Counted from the stretch's first letter, positions 34,681-43,724 are shown. The stretch is 64,000 bases of DNA from Fusobacterium mortiferum (GCF_016900045.1 NZ_JACSNP010000001.1:124001-188000), one strand, 5' to 3'. Numbers and translations are program-made. The notes: generated by a model not told the origin, from the sequence alone.

Positions 34681-36024
34681 TTATTTTGCAACATTTCCAG
34701 CAACGTTCATAACATCCCAAGTTCTAGCGAATGGTGGAGCATAACAGAAGTCCATCATTCCAATTTCATCAACAGTAAGTCCTGAATAGATAGCAGTAGC
34801 TAAAGCGTCAACTCTTAGAACAGCTCCTTTTTTACCAGCTATTTGAGCACCTAAAAGAACTCTTGTATCAGCATTGTATATTAATTTAACAAATATATCC
34901 TCTCTTCCAGGATAGTAGTTTGTTTGGTTTTTATCTTTTACAAATACAGTTTTGTAGTTGATTCCCATTTTTATAGCTTCATTCTCAGTAATTCCTGTTC
35001 TACCAGCTTCAACATCTAAAACTTTTATAGCTGCAGAACCTAGAGTTCCTTTGAATGCAGTATTTTTACCAGCTAGGTTTTCTCCTACAATTCTACCAAT
35101 TTTGTTAGCAGTAGTAGCAAGAGGAATGTATACATTCTCCTTTCTTACTATATGGTAAACAGTAGCACAGTCTCCAGCTGAATAGATAGAATCTATACTT
35201 GTTTTTCCAAACTCATCTATAACAAGAGCTCCGTTTGGTAACATTTCGATTCCAGTATCTTTTAAGAAAGCAGTATTAGGTCTAACTCCAGTAGAGATAA
35301 CTACTAAATCAGCTTTGTACTCCCCTTTATTAGTTTTGATACCAACAACTTTTCCATCTTTTTCAACTATCTCTTGAACAGCCTCTTCAAGATGTAATTC
35401 TACACCCTCGTGAGATCTGATCTCTTCTTCCATAACATCAGTAATCTCTTTATCAAAGCTTTCAAGTAATACTCTTTCTCCTAATTGTATAAGTCTAACA
35501 CTTCTTTTTCCTAAGTGCTTAGCAGCTTCTACAACTTCGATTCCAATATATCCAGCTCCAACAACTATGATATCTTGGATTTCATCTTTCATCATCTCTT
35601 CCTTTAAAACTATACCATCAGTATAATCTTTTAAAGTGTAAACTCCTTTTGTTGAAAGATTTTTAATTGGAGGCATAATAGCGTGAGCTCCAGTTGCTAC
35701 CATAAGTTTATCATAGTTATCTGTAAATGTTTCTCCAGTAACTAGATTTTTAATAGTAACCTCTTTCTTTTCAACATCAATTCCAACAACTTCGTGTTTA
35801 ATTTTGATGTTCATTCCTGCTTCGATGAATTTCTCAACAGGTCTTGCAATCATGTTGTTAGGATCTTCATAGAAGTTTCCAACATAGTAAGGAAGTCCAC
35901 AAGCTCCCCATGAAACAATTTCAGTTTTTTCATAGATAACAATTTCAGCATTCTTATCTATTCTACTAGCTTTTGCAGCAGCTGACATTCCAGCGGCAAC
36001 TCCACCAATAATGATGATTTTCAT
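34681..36024 (-). CDS. CoA-disulfide-reductase-like FAD/NAD(P)H oxidoreductase
   Basis: This 447-residue flavoprotein has the FAD motif IIIGGVAAGMSAA at the N-terminus, a redox Cys at C42 in SWGACGLPYYVG, an NAD(P)H-binding GAGYIGIEVVEAA at mid-length, YSAGDCATVYH for FAD closure, and the dimerisation domain ending FCYAPPFARTWDVMNVAGN. A single active-site Cys and no C-terminal rhodanese domain point to the CoA-disulfide reductase/NADH oxidase/polysulfide reductase group. Being upstream of a cystine transporter suggests a thiol-disulfide role, possibly reducing imported disulfides; that is inference. GGAGG lies just before the ATG. Confidence 0.85.
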   Translation of the reverse strand: MKIIIIGGVAAGMSAAAKASRIDKNAEIVIYEKTEIVSWGACGLPYYVGNFYEDPNNMIARPVEKFIEAGMNIKIKHEVVGIDVEKKEVTIKNLVTGETFTDNYDKLMVATGAHAIMPPIKNLSTKGVYTLKDYTDGIVLKEEMMKDEIQDIIVVGAGYIGIEVVEAAKHLGKRSVRLIQLGERVLLESFDKEITDVMEEEIRSHEGVELHLEEAVQEIVEKDGKVVGIKTNKGEYKADLVVISTGVRPNTAFLKDTGIEMLPNGALVIDEFGKTSIDSIYSAGDCATVYHIVRKENVYIPLATTANKIGRIVGENLAGKNTAFKGTLGSAAIKVLDVEAGRTGITENEAIKMGINYKTVFVKDKNQTNYYPGREDIFVKLIYNADTRVLLGAQIAGKKGAVLRVDALATAIYSGLTVDEIGMMDFCYAPPFARTWDVMNVAGNVAK

Positions 36025-36070
36025 AATACCCTCCTACAAAATAAAATTTAAAAAACATATCACATAGTAT

Positions 36071-36079
36071 AGTATAGCA
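36071..36079 (-). promoter_or_regulatory. Candidate extended -10 promoter of the flavoprotein-tcyP pair
   Basis: On the minus strand TGCTATACT (36079-36071) is an extended -10 element (TGnTATACT), about 50 bases before the ATG. No good -35 is visible. Confidence 0.35.
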
Positions 36080-36204
36080 CAAAATATCAAATAAAACCAG
36101 TAGTATCTATTAATTTTCTAAAAAATATTGTATAATTACTATATAAGATAACATTATGAAATAAAATGTTAAAAATTAATATTAAAACATCATTAGGAGG
36201 AAAA

Positions 36205-37668
36205 ATGGTAAAATTTAATAAAAAAAAATACTCAACAACTTTGAAATTGATACTTTTAAAAGCGATAAATGACATTTTACCAAGTGAAGAAGTAATAATA
36301 GATAATTCATTAAACAATGGTATCTATGGATATGTAGAAGGTTTTTCTATGACAGAGGAAAAAGTAGAAGAGATTTCTAGTAAAATGCAAGAGATTATAG
36401 AGAAGAATTATCCCATTGAATTAATTAGTAGTAATAGTGAAGAGTTAAAAGCTAGAAGCAATAAGATAGAGAGAGAAGATGTTAGAAAACTATTAGATAA
36501 TAGTGGTTGGACGAGCATAATGGAGTATGCTATAGATGGATACCATGATTTTGTATATGAGAGACCATATAAATTTACTGGAGATTTGAATCTGTTTGAG
36601 TTAACTAAATATAATGGGGGATTTATATTGAAGTATCCATTGACTGAGGAGATGGTACTTCCACCAAATATAAACACTCCAAAGATAGCTAAAATATTTG
36701 AGGAGTCTGGAGCATGGAATCAGATATTAGGAGTGGATACATTAGGAAGTTTAAATGAGAAGGTACTTCATAAAGAGATTGGTGAGTTGATTAGAGTAAA
36801 CGAAGCTCTACATCACAAGGAGATAGCTAAAATAGCTGAACAGATTTCTGATAACAAAAAAATAAAATTAGTAACAATAGCAGGACCTTCATCTTCTGGG
36901 AAAACAACATTTAGTAAGAGATTATATATTCATCTAAGAGCAAATGGAATAAATCCAATTGTCATATCTTTAGATAACTACTATATAGGTAGAGCTAATG
37001 TTCCAGTTGACGAGAACGGAAAGAAAGACTTTGAGACAATAGAAGCTCTAGATTTAAAACTATTGAATCAAAATTTAAGAGATTTAATAGCAGGAAAAGA
37101 GGTAGAGATTCCAGAATATAACTTTGTAACTGGAGAGAGAGAAGAAAAAGGAACTATGATGAAAGTACCAGAGAAAAATGGAATAATCATCATAGAGGGA
37201 ATACATGGTTTGAATGAAAGATTAACTTCTGAGATACCAAGAGAGAATAAGTTTAAAATATATATAAGTTGTTTAACTCAATTAAATATAGATAAACACA
37301 ATAGAATATCTACAAGTGATGTAAGAGAGATTAGAAGATTGGTAAGAGATAGCCTTTCAAGAGAGGAGAAGGGAGAGGGAACTCTAGCTATGTGGTCTAT
37401 CGTAAGAAGAGGAGAAGAGAGACACATATTCCCTTATCAAGAGGAGGCAGATGCACTATTCAATAGTAATCTTGTATATGAGTTAGGAGTTTTAAAAAGC
37501 TATGCTCTAAGAGAGTTGATTAAGATAAGTCCAAGTAGCCCATATTATGAAGAGGCTAAAAGAATAATGAGATTTTTATACTGCTTTGTAGATATAAAGG
37601 CTGATTTAGTACCTGATGACTCTATTCTTAAAGAGTTTATTGGTGGAAGTATCTTCTATAAATATTAA
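36205..37668 (+). CDS. Nucleoside/uridine kinase-like P-loop protein
   Basis: This 487-residue protein resembles the long nucleoside kinases of Clostridia and fusobacteria. An N-terminal TGS/threonyl-tRNA-synthetase-like part of about 200 residues, including LHHKEIAKIAEQI, precedes a uridine-kinase/phosphoribulokinase domain. That domain shows Walker A TIAGPSSSGKTTFSKRLY, ISLDNYYIGRANVPVDENG, and IIIEGIHGLNERLTSE as the Walker B and lid region. AGGAGG at 36195-36200 fixes the ATG at 36205, although the frame opens earlier. The phosphorylated nucleoside is not known. Monocistronic, with a terminator downstream. Confidence 0.85.
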   Translation: MVKFNKKKYSTTLKLILLKAINDILPSEEVIIDNSLNNGIYGYVEGFSMTEEKVEEISSKMQEIIEKNYPIELISSNSEELKARSNKIEREDVRKLLDNSGWTSIMEYAIDGYHDFVYERPYKFTGDLNLFELTKYNGGFILKYPLTEEMVLPPNINTPKIAKIFEESGAWNQILGVDTLGSLNEKVLHKEIGELIRVNEALHHKEIAKIAEQISDNKKIKLVTIAGPSSSGKTTFSKRLYIHLRANGINPIVISLDNYYIGRANVPVDENGKKDFETIEALDLKLLNQNLRDLIAGKEVEIPEYNFVTGEREEKGTMMKVPEKNGIIIIEGIHGLNERLTSEIPRENKFKIYISCLTQLNIDKHNRISTSDVREIRRLVRDSLSREEKGEGTLAMWSIVRRGEERHIFPYQEEADALFNSNLVYELGVLKSYALRELIKISPSSPYYEEAKRIMRFLYCFVDIKADLVPDDSILKEFIGGSIFYKY

Positions 37669-37724
37669 TGTAGAAAAAATTAATAAAATTTTCTAATAAA
37701 TTTAGGATAATGGAAAATTATAGG

Positions 37725-37757
37725 AAGAGGAGTTGTATAAAAAGAGACTCCTCTTTT
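37725..37757 (+). terminator. Rho-independent terminator after the nucleoside kinase
   Basis: AAGAGGAGT (37725-37733) and ACTCCTCTT (37747-37755) form a perfect 9-base stem with a 13-base loop; TT continues the T-tract. Confidence 0.8.
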
Positions 37758-37839
37758 CATATTTTTTGAAAAAATAGTGAGTTAAAAACTGGAATAATAT
37801 GATAAAATATAAAAAATATATAAAAAAAGGGTGGGGAGA

Positions 37840-38139
37840 ATGTCAGAACAAGAATTAGAGAAAAAATTGATAGAGCAACTATCTTCACAAGGGTATGAGA
37901 TTGTTAATATAAAAAATGAGGAAGAGTTGGGAGCTAATTTTAGAGAACAGATTGAAAAATTTAAAAAAATTAGGGAAACAGATTGTTATTATATAGATAA
38001 AACAAAATTTATAGAGGATATATTAATAGATAGAACAGATGTTAAACTTTTTTGTCGTCTAAGAAGAATTAGAAAAGGAGAGATATATAATCCTAGGAGT
38101 ATTTTAACTATTATAAAAAAAGAGGCAATTGGAAACTAA
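37840..38139 (+). pseudogene. Chimeric remnant: HsdR N-terminus joined to an AAA-ATPase-like N-terminus
   Basis: This 99-codon ORF has two recognisable parts. Residues 1-41 (MSEQELEKKLIEQLSSQGYE, then IKNEEELGANFREQIEKF) look like the start of a type I restriction subunit HsdR. Residues 42-77 (FKKIRETDCYYIDKTKFIED, then VKLFCRLRRI) look like the start of the AAA-ATPase-like/DUF1703 family. In that family RRFGKT forms the P-loop; here it reads RRIRKG, and the protein then runs into unrelated sequence and stops inside a terminator. Neither catalytic domain is present. A GGGTGGGG stretch lies before the ATG. I read it as a recombination fossil; expression as a small protein cannot be excluded. 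Confidence 0.6.
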
Positions 38140-38169
38140 TTATATCTTAGTTTTTCCACGCCTCTTTTT
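38115..38169. terminator. Bidirectional terminator between the chimeric ORF and metQ
   Basis: AAAAGAGGC (38118-38126) pairs with GCCTCTTTT (38160-38168), with an inner GGAAACTAA/TTAGTTTTTCC stem. T-runs lie downstream on both strands. The stem covers the last codons of the chimeric ORF and ends 7 bases from the metQ stop. Confidence 0.8.
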
Positions 38170-38175
38170 ATATAA

Positions 38176-38967
38176 CTAAAAAGCTGCAATTACCGATCCT
38201 TTATATGTTTCGTTAATAAAGTTTTTAATATTTTCGGTTCTAAGCTCATCAACTAAAAGTTTTACATCAGGATCATTAATGTTCTCATCTCTAACAGCTA
38301 CTATATTAGCATAAGGAGATTCAGGACCTTCAATAGCTATAGAGTCTTTTGTAGGGTCTAATTTTGCTTGAAGAGCATAGTTACAATTTATAACAGCCAC
38401 ATCAACATCTTTTATTACACGTGGTAATTGTGGGGCTTCAATAGATTTAAATTTTAATTTTTTTGGATTTTTTATAATATCAAATTCAGTAGCACTAAGG
38501 TCAGTAGGGTCTTTTAATGTAATAATTCCCTTGTGATGAAGAAGTAATAAAGCTCTTCCACCGTTTGTAGGATCACTAGGTATAGCAACTACTCCACCTT
38601 TTTTTACCTCATCTAAAGATTTATATTTGTCAGAGAAAGCAGCTATCGGAGAGATAAAAACTCCTTCACCAACTTGAGAGATTTTTAGATTTCTTTCTGT
38701 TCTGAATTTTTCAAGATAAGGTGCATGTTGGAAAAAGTTTGCATCTAAATCTCCACTAGCTAGAGCTAAGTTAGGAGTAACATATTCATTAAATTCAATA
38801 ATCTCCAAGTCTACACCCTTTTCCTTTAGTTGAGGTTTAACAGCTTGTAAAATCTCTGCATGTGGAACAGCTGAAGCCCCAACTTTAAGTGATTTAGCAA
38901 AGGAATAACTTCCTAGTATAGAAAAAGCTAAAAGTGTTGTACATAGTTTTTTTGATAAATTTGTCAT
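38176..38967 (-). CDS. metQ: Methionine ABC transporter substrate-binding protein MetQ (NlpA family)
   Basis: This 263-residue binding protein captures methionine for MetNI. Family marks are LKVGASAVPHAEIL, the FNEYVTPNLALASGDLDANFFQHAPYL region (about residues 56-82), and IAIPSDPTNGGRALLLL. The signal peptide ends in SFA before KSLKVG and has no lipobox Cys, unlike most MetQ proteins, so it appears to be a free periplasmic protein. AGGAGATGA supports the ATG at 38967 over an in-frame ATG at 39012 that lies in the riboswitch terminator. metN and metI are not adjacent. Controlled by a SAM-I riboswitch. Confidence 0.92.
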   Translation of the reverse strand: MTNLSKKLCTTLLAFSILGSYSFAKSLKVGASAVPHAEILQAVKPQLKEKGVDLEIIEFNEYVTPNLALASGDLDANFFQHAPYLEKFRTERNLKISQVGEGVFISPIAAFSDKYKSLDEVKKGGVVAIPSDPTNGGRALLLLHHKGIITLKDPTDLSATEFDIIKNPKKLKFKSIEAPQLPRVIKDVDVAVINCNYALQAKLDPTKDSIAIEGPESPYANIVAVRDENINDPDVKLLVDELRTENIKNFINETYKGSVIAAF

Positions 38968-39011
38968 AATAAAATCATCTCCTAAAAAGTTTTTTATTAC
39001 AAAAATATCCA

Positions 39012-39158
39012 TAAAAAAAATCTCTAAAATTCACATCAAGAATTTTAGAGATAAAGGTCATAGACTATTGATCTTAAACCATCTACATGGAATTAGCACC
39101 ACACTAAAAGTAGGTTGCTGAAACGTCATAGGGCCAGTCCCTCAGTTTCTCTTGATGG
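39012..39158 (-). promoter_or_regulatory. SAM-I (S-box) riboswitch with intrinsic terminator, upstream of metQ
   Basis: On the minus strand the aptamer runs from about 39158 to 39079. It has P1 CCATC/GATGG, then the conserved AAGAGAAACTGAGGGACTGG, CCCTATGA, CAGCAACC and GGTGCTAATTCC blocks. The terminator is ATCTCTAAAATTC (39052-39040) paired with GAATTTTAGAGAT (39032-39020), a perfect 13-base stem followed by eight T. GTTTAAGAT after P1 can pair with the left terminator arm as an antiterminator. High SAM should therefore switch metQ off. Confidence 0.95.
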
Positions 39159-39176
39159 ATATTTATTGTTTCAATT

Positions 39177-39205
39177 ATGATATAATAAAAAAGTGTGTTT
39201 GTCAA
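39177..39205 (-). promoter_or_regulatory. Promoter of the SAM riboswitch-metQ transcript
   Basis: On the minus strand consensus TTGACA (39205-39200), a 17-base spacer and TATCAT (39182-39177). The start falls about 10 bases before the aptamer. Confidence 0.82.
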
Positions 39206-39222
39206 TAAATTTCTATAAAATT

Positions 39223-41784
39223 TTATAAATATAGTAATATATCCCTATTACAATAAAGCACAGAGTACTTATTAAGTGAAGCTAAAATCTCTTTTCTCAT
39301 ACTAATTGGGAGTATATTAGAAAAGATATCTCTTTTAGTTAATAACTCTTCATCTACAAAAACTATATTTTCAGGTAGAGTATAGTTATCAACTATCTTA
39401 TTAAATCCCTCTATTTCAATATTTTCATTTGAGAAAACAAGTGAATTTTTATCTGAAAAAGGTGAAAAATCCATTTTCTTATCAACTATGTAGTAAGAGT
39501 ATCCCTCTTGGAATTCATCAGCTACATCTACACAGCTTAAAGTTCTCTTAGAAGGAACATTGTCAGTAACAAGAAGCACCTTTTCTCCCATACTTTTATA
39601 GTATAGTCCAATAGTTTGGATAATAGTATTTACTCCTCTTCCCTTTTCTACAATAGCAAGGGTATTTTTTTTCTCTTTGAAAACAGAGGCAAGAACAGTT
39701 TTTTGTATAGAGTTATAGTTAAAATCACCAAGTAGGAAATTCTTTATATCTCTAAATAGTTCTCCCTGTTTTAAAGAGTATGATACAAACTCATAATCTC
39801 TATCAATTACAATATGTACATTATAGTTTTCATCTTTTAGTATAATATCCTTTATACTAACTTTGAAGTTATAACCATAGTTTTTTCTTAATTCCAATAG
39901 AAGATAAGAGGTTTGATTATCCAGTGTAGTTAGATAGTTTCTATTAAGAGTAACATCTACCTCATAATCATGGTAAATAAGTTTCAATTCAGAGTTTTCT
40001 AAATTTTTTCTAGTATAGATTACAGTTTCAATAGGAAAAACTGTATTATATAGAGAGTAATATCTCTCATATAGATTTTCTTTGTGACTAGGGAGTTGCA
40101 TATCCTCAACATACATCTTATATTGGTATCTATCCTTATAAGTTTCAAGTTTTAGTTTGAAAGCTATATCAGCATGTGTAATAGAAGCAACTTCACTAAA
40201 TACATCATCACTATTAAACCAAACGCAGTTTTTTATCTCAAGATTATCTTTTTTTACATTGAACATAGTGTGAGTCTTCTCTTTTCCAATAGGACGAAGC
40301 CCAGATATCTCACAGTTATTTAGAGCAAAAAGAGGAGAAGGGTTTCCAAAACCAAAAGGCTCTAAAAGAGATATCTTATCTATAAAATCATAAGAGATTT
40401 TATAGGCTGGAATAGTGATATCCAACTTAACAGGTTTTATCAAAGAAGATTCAGGAATATTTTTCTTAGCATACTCATTAATTCTTCTAGAGAACTCATC
40501 TATATTCTCAATCTTGATAGAAAATCCAGCTGCCCCAGCATGTCCACCATATTTTACAAAAAGTTCCTTCATAGAGTTGAGAGCCTCTATCATATTGAAT
40601 CCCTCAATACTTCTACATGAAGCAGTGGCTATCCCTTCCTCTGGTTTTATCTCCATGATTATAGTAGGTTTGTAGTATCTATCCAGTATCTTAGAAGCAA
40701 CTATTCCTATTACTCCATGATGGAAGCCCTCTTCTGCCACTACTAGAACACTATTTTCAAAGAGTTTTTCATTTTCTATCTTAAAGATAGCTCTCTCTAG
40801 GATAGTTTCCTGTATCTCTTTTCTTTCACTATTATTATTTAACAGTTCATTTATTATCTCTGTACATACTCTATGGTCTTTTTCTATAAAGAGTTCCACA
40901 GCTCTCTTAGCATCCTCTAATCTTCCAGCAGCATTGAAGATTGGAGCTATAATAAATCCAATATCATAGGTAGAGAATTTTCTAGTTTGATAGTCCTCAA
41001 ATATTTTTTTTATAAGCATACTTATTCCAAGCCAATGACTTCTATTAAGTTGCTCCATTCCAAATTTAGTGAATATTCTATTCTCTTCTAAAAGTGGAAC
41101 TATATCAGCAACAGTACCTATCGCTACAATATCAAGGTATTTATATAGGTCCTCTTTTTTACCAAGTTTATCAAATAGGGCATAGATAAGCATAAAGGCA
41201 GTACCTACACCAGCAAGATATTTATATGGAAACTCATTATCCTCTCTTTTAGGATTTATTACAGCATAGGCTGGAGGATTTCCATTGTTGATTTCATGGT
41301 GGTCAGTAACAATTATATCCAGTCCTAATGAATTAGCATACTCTATCTCTGGATGGGCAGATATTCCACAGTCAACAGTGATAATCACCTTTCCACCTTG
41401 AGATTTTATATAGTCCATAGCCTCCTTATTTAATCCATACCCCTCATCTCTCAATGGGATATAGTACTTAGGAGAGATACCAAGTTCAGATAGAGCCAGA
41501 TAACATAAAGAGGTAGAGGTGATACCATCTACATCATAATCTCCATATATCCAGATATCCTCACCATTTTCTTTAGCTTTTAGTACTCTTTCAACAGCCC
41601 TATCCACATCCTTAAGAAGTAGAGGGGAGTGTATATTATCTAGAGATGTATTTAAAAAATTGTGAATCTCTTCAGAGTCCTTTATATTTCTATTGTATAG
41701 AAGATTAAGAATATCTCTATCTATATTAGGTTCAATATTGTGAGAGATTTGATTCTCTCTATATATCCATCTTGTGTTTCTCAT
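39223..41784 (-). CDS. recJ: Single-stranded-DNA-specific exonuclease RecJ
   Basis: This 853-residue DHH-family 5'-3' exonuclease acts in recombination and mismatch repair. The metal ligands are in GDYDVDGITS (D82, D84, D86) and in DHH at residues 161-163 (IVTDHHEINNG), with VDCG just before. The DHHA1 part contains HHGVIGIVASKI and KYGGHAGAAGFS. The C-terminal third (about residues 560-853) is an extension beyond the E. coli enzyme (577 residues), as in Firmicutes-type RecJ. It follows the TPR gene after 9 bases on the same strand. Confidence 0.94.
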   Translation of the reverse strand: MRNTRWIYRENQISHNIEPNIDRDILNLLYNRNIKDSEEIHNFLNTSLDNIHSPLLLKDVDRAVERVLKAKENGEDIWIYGDYDVDGITSTSLCYLALSELGISPKYYIPLRDEGYGLNKEAMDYIKSQGGKVIITVDCGISAHPEIEYANSLGLDIIVTDHHEINNGNPPAYAVINPKREDNEFPYKYLAGVGTAFMLIYALFDKLGKKEDLYKYLDIVAIGTVADIVPLLEENRIFTKFGMEQLNRSHWLGISMLIKKIFEDYQTRKFSTYDIGFIIAPIFNAAGRLEDAKRAVELFIEKDHRVCTEIINELLNNNSERKEIQETILERAIFKIENEKLFENSVLVVAEEGFHHGVIGIVASKILDRYYKPTIIMEIKPEEGIATASCRSIEGFNMIEALNSMKELFVKYGGHAGAAGFSIKIENIDEFSRRINEYAKKNIPESSLIKPVKLDITIPAYKISYDFIDKISLLEPFGFGNPSPLFALNNCEISGLRPIGKEKTHTMFNVKKDNLEIKNCVWFNSDDVFSEVASITHADIAFKLKLETYKDRYQYKMYVEDMQLPSHKENLYERYYSLYNTVFPIETVIYTRKNLENSELKLIYHDYEVDVTLNRNYLTTLDNQTSYLLLELRKNYGYNFKVSIKDIILKDENYNVHIVIDRDYEFVSYSLKQGELFRDIKNFLLGDFNYNSIQKTVLASVFKEKKNTLAIVEKGRGVNTIIQTIGLYYKSMGEKVLLVTDNVPSKRTLSCVDVADEFQEGYSYYIVDKKMDFSPFSDKNSLVFSNENIEIEGFNKIVDNYTLPENIVFVDEELLTKRDIFSNILPISMRKEILASLNKYSVLYCNRDILLYL

Positions 41785-41793
41785 TATACCTCC

Positions 41794-43641
41794 TTAAAAA
41801 TTATAGATTCTCGAATAGAAAATATATGTCATAAACATATTTTGTAAGAAAAATCTTTCCTCTGGAATAGTAACAGAGGCAAAATTAATATCATTAGTAT
41901 AACCGAAAAATATCAGGTCAAGGTACTCCTCCCCATATACATAGGCTATCAGTGTTTTTATCTTATTCCCATTATACTTTGTTAGAAGATTTTTTAATAT
42001 CTTAGTTCCCTCTTCAATATTTGTATTCACATCAAAAAGCTCAAAGAATCTTAGAGAGTTATCATCTGTATACGGAATATTCATAATACCAAATTTTGAA
42101 TCATCAGAAATATAGAATGGATTAAATCCAGTAATAGTATGTATGATAGTATATATTAATTCCTGTGGAACATCATATTTTTTTGAGCACTCTCTAATTA
42201 TATCTTGATAGTAAAGGGGGAAGTTATATCTAAATAACTCCTTGTAATCAGCAAAATCCTTTAGAGATAAAAGTGAGTTTTTAAATGCTAATTCATAGAA
42301 ATTCCCACTCTCTAATATTAAAGTTGTAGCTAAAGTACCCTCTGGATTTCTCTTTTTAGCAAAGCTACTTTTTTGAAAAGCAACTTTTAATATCTCTCTA
42401 TCTTCAAGTTCAGCTATTTGAGAAAGTTGATCTAACTCTAAAATATCAGCCTTTGGGATAAAATCTTGAGGTAGAGGTAGTTGAGTACTTAAAATAGTGT
42501 TAGAGAAGTTTATTAAATCCTCTAATGAGCTAAATTGTGTAAGAGGAAGATTCTCCTTCTCTAATAATCTTTTGAAATAAAGACCTATATAGGTATCTGG
42601 ATATTTTTGAGCTAACTTAGTGATAGCTTTTTGTGAGTTTTTCTCATCGTTTAGGTAAAGATATGAGAAAGCAGCCATAGAATCAGTAATAATATTCTTA
42701 TCCTTTACATTTTTTAAATTAGCAATAACATTGTTATAGTCATTCAGAGTAAAATATATACCAGCTGAATAGTAGTTAGCTTTAGAGTAAAAATCTCCCT
42801 TTCCAATAGAGTTAAAAAGATAAAGTGCTCTGGAAAAATCTCTCTTCTTGTAGAAAGTGATCCCTCTATAGTATTTGAATATATCTGAAAACTCATTGTT
42901 ATAGTTCTTAGTAAGCTTTAAAATCTCATCATACTCTTTATTTGCCATTAAAAGCTCAAAATAGTCAGTATATATCTCAGCCTTTTCCTTTTGAGAAAGA
43001 TTATTCTTACTTAATAGAAGTGTATAGAACTCTACAGCTTTTTCATAATCTTTCTTTGAAGAGAAGAATTTACCGATTTTTAATAATTCTGGAACAGAGA
43101 AATCATCCATTACAGAAAAGTTATATTCAAATTTTAATTGTAATTTTTTCTCGTAAATGGGTGAATACTCCTTCAATATTTCCAAAGCTTTTTTTTCATA
43201 GTAAGATATGAAAGGATAGTAAGTATTAGAGCCTACTCTGTTTAGATAAGTTATAGCTTTTTGAGTTTCACCAATTTTCATAAGGGAATCTCCAAGAGCA
43301 AAATCTCTTTCTGCAAAAAGGTGTAAATTTTCAGTTTGACTATTATCTGTTAATAGGTTAGTTGAGATATATACAGCTTTTTCTAAATAGTAAGCAGCCT
43401 TTTCATAATTTTCTAAATGGTAGTAATTCATACCGATATAGAAATAGGCATAGTTATTTGATAAAATTAATGACAAAGGAAAAGTCTTCATCAGTGTTTC
43501 AAAGTTAAGTTGAGCCAGTGAATAATTTTTACTGTAATAGGCTTTTTTCCCATCTAGGAAAAGAGTATAGTCTTGATTTTTATAGGAAAAACCAAGATTG
43601 AAATATATAAAAAATATAAAAATAGATATAATTTTTTTCAT
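41794..43641 (-). CDS. Periplasmic TPR protein with a degenerate lytic-transglycosylase-like domain
   Basis: This 615-residue protein has a signal peptide (about residues 1-20), many TPR-like helical repeats (for example YEKAAYYLEKAVYIS, YEKAVEFYTLLL, FSRALYLFNSIG) and a C-terminal region built like the Slt lytic transglycosylase domain: YDVPQELIYTIIHTITGFNP followed by KFGIMNIPYTD. In active enzymes the segment reads QESGFNP and GLMQLMP; here the catalytic Glu aligns with Ile, and GLMQ is GIMN. It may therefore be a scaffold or binding protein rather than a peptidoglycan lyase. GAGGTG before the ATG at 43641 decides the start. First gene of the pair with recJ. Confidence 0.75.
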   Translation of the reverse strand: MKKIISIFIFFIYFNLGFSYKNQDYTLFLDGKKAYYSKNYSLAQLNFETLMKTFPLSLILSNNYAYFYIGMNYYHLENYEKAAYYLEKAVYISTNLLTDNSQTENLHLFAERDFALGDSLMKIGETQKAITYLNRVGSNTYYPFISYYEKKALEILKEYSPIYEKKLQLKFEYNFSVMDDFSVPELLKIGKFFSSKKDYEKAVEFYTLLLSKNNLSQKEKAEIYTDYFELLMANKEYDEILKLTKNYNNEFSDIFKYYRGITFYKKRDFSRALYLFNSIGKGDFYSKANYYSAGIYFTLNDYNNVIANLKNVKDKNIITDSMAAFSYLYLNDEKNSQKAITKLAQKYPDTYIGLYFKRLLEKENLPLTQFSSLEDLINFSNTILSTQLPLPQDFIPKADILELDQLSQIAELEDREILKVAFQKSSFAKKRNPEGTLATTLILESGNFYELAFKNSLLSLKDFADYKELFRYNFPLYYQDIIRECSKKYDVPQELIYTIIHTITGFNPFYISDDSKFGIMNIPYTDDNSLRFFELFDVNTNIEEGTKILKNLLTKYNGNKIKTLIAYVYGEEYLDLIFFGYTNDINFASVTIPEERFFLQNMFMTYIFYSRIYNF

Positions 43642-43724
43642 AAATAAGCACCTCATAATTTAGCATCTACATATAATTATCTCAAAATAATAAGAAAATA
43701 GCAATTAATTTTATAAAAAATATC

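Noticed and set aside
37831-37842. GTG at 37831 as the start of the chimeric ORF
   Set aside because: The G-rich stretch that could act as Shine-Dalgarno overlaps this codon and is better placed for the ATG at 37840, where the HsdR-like sequence begins.
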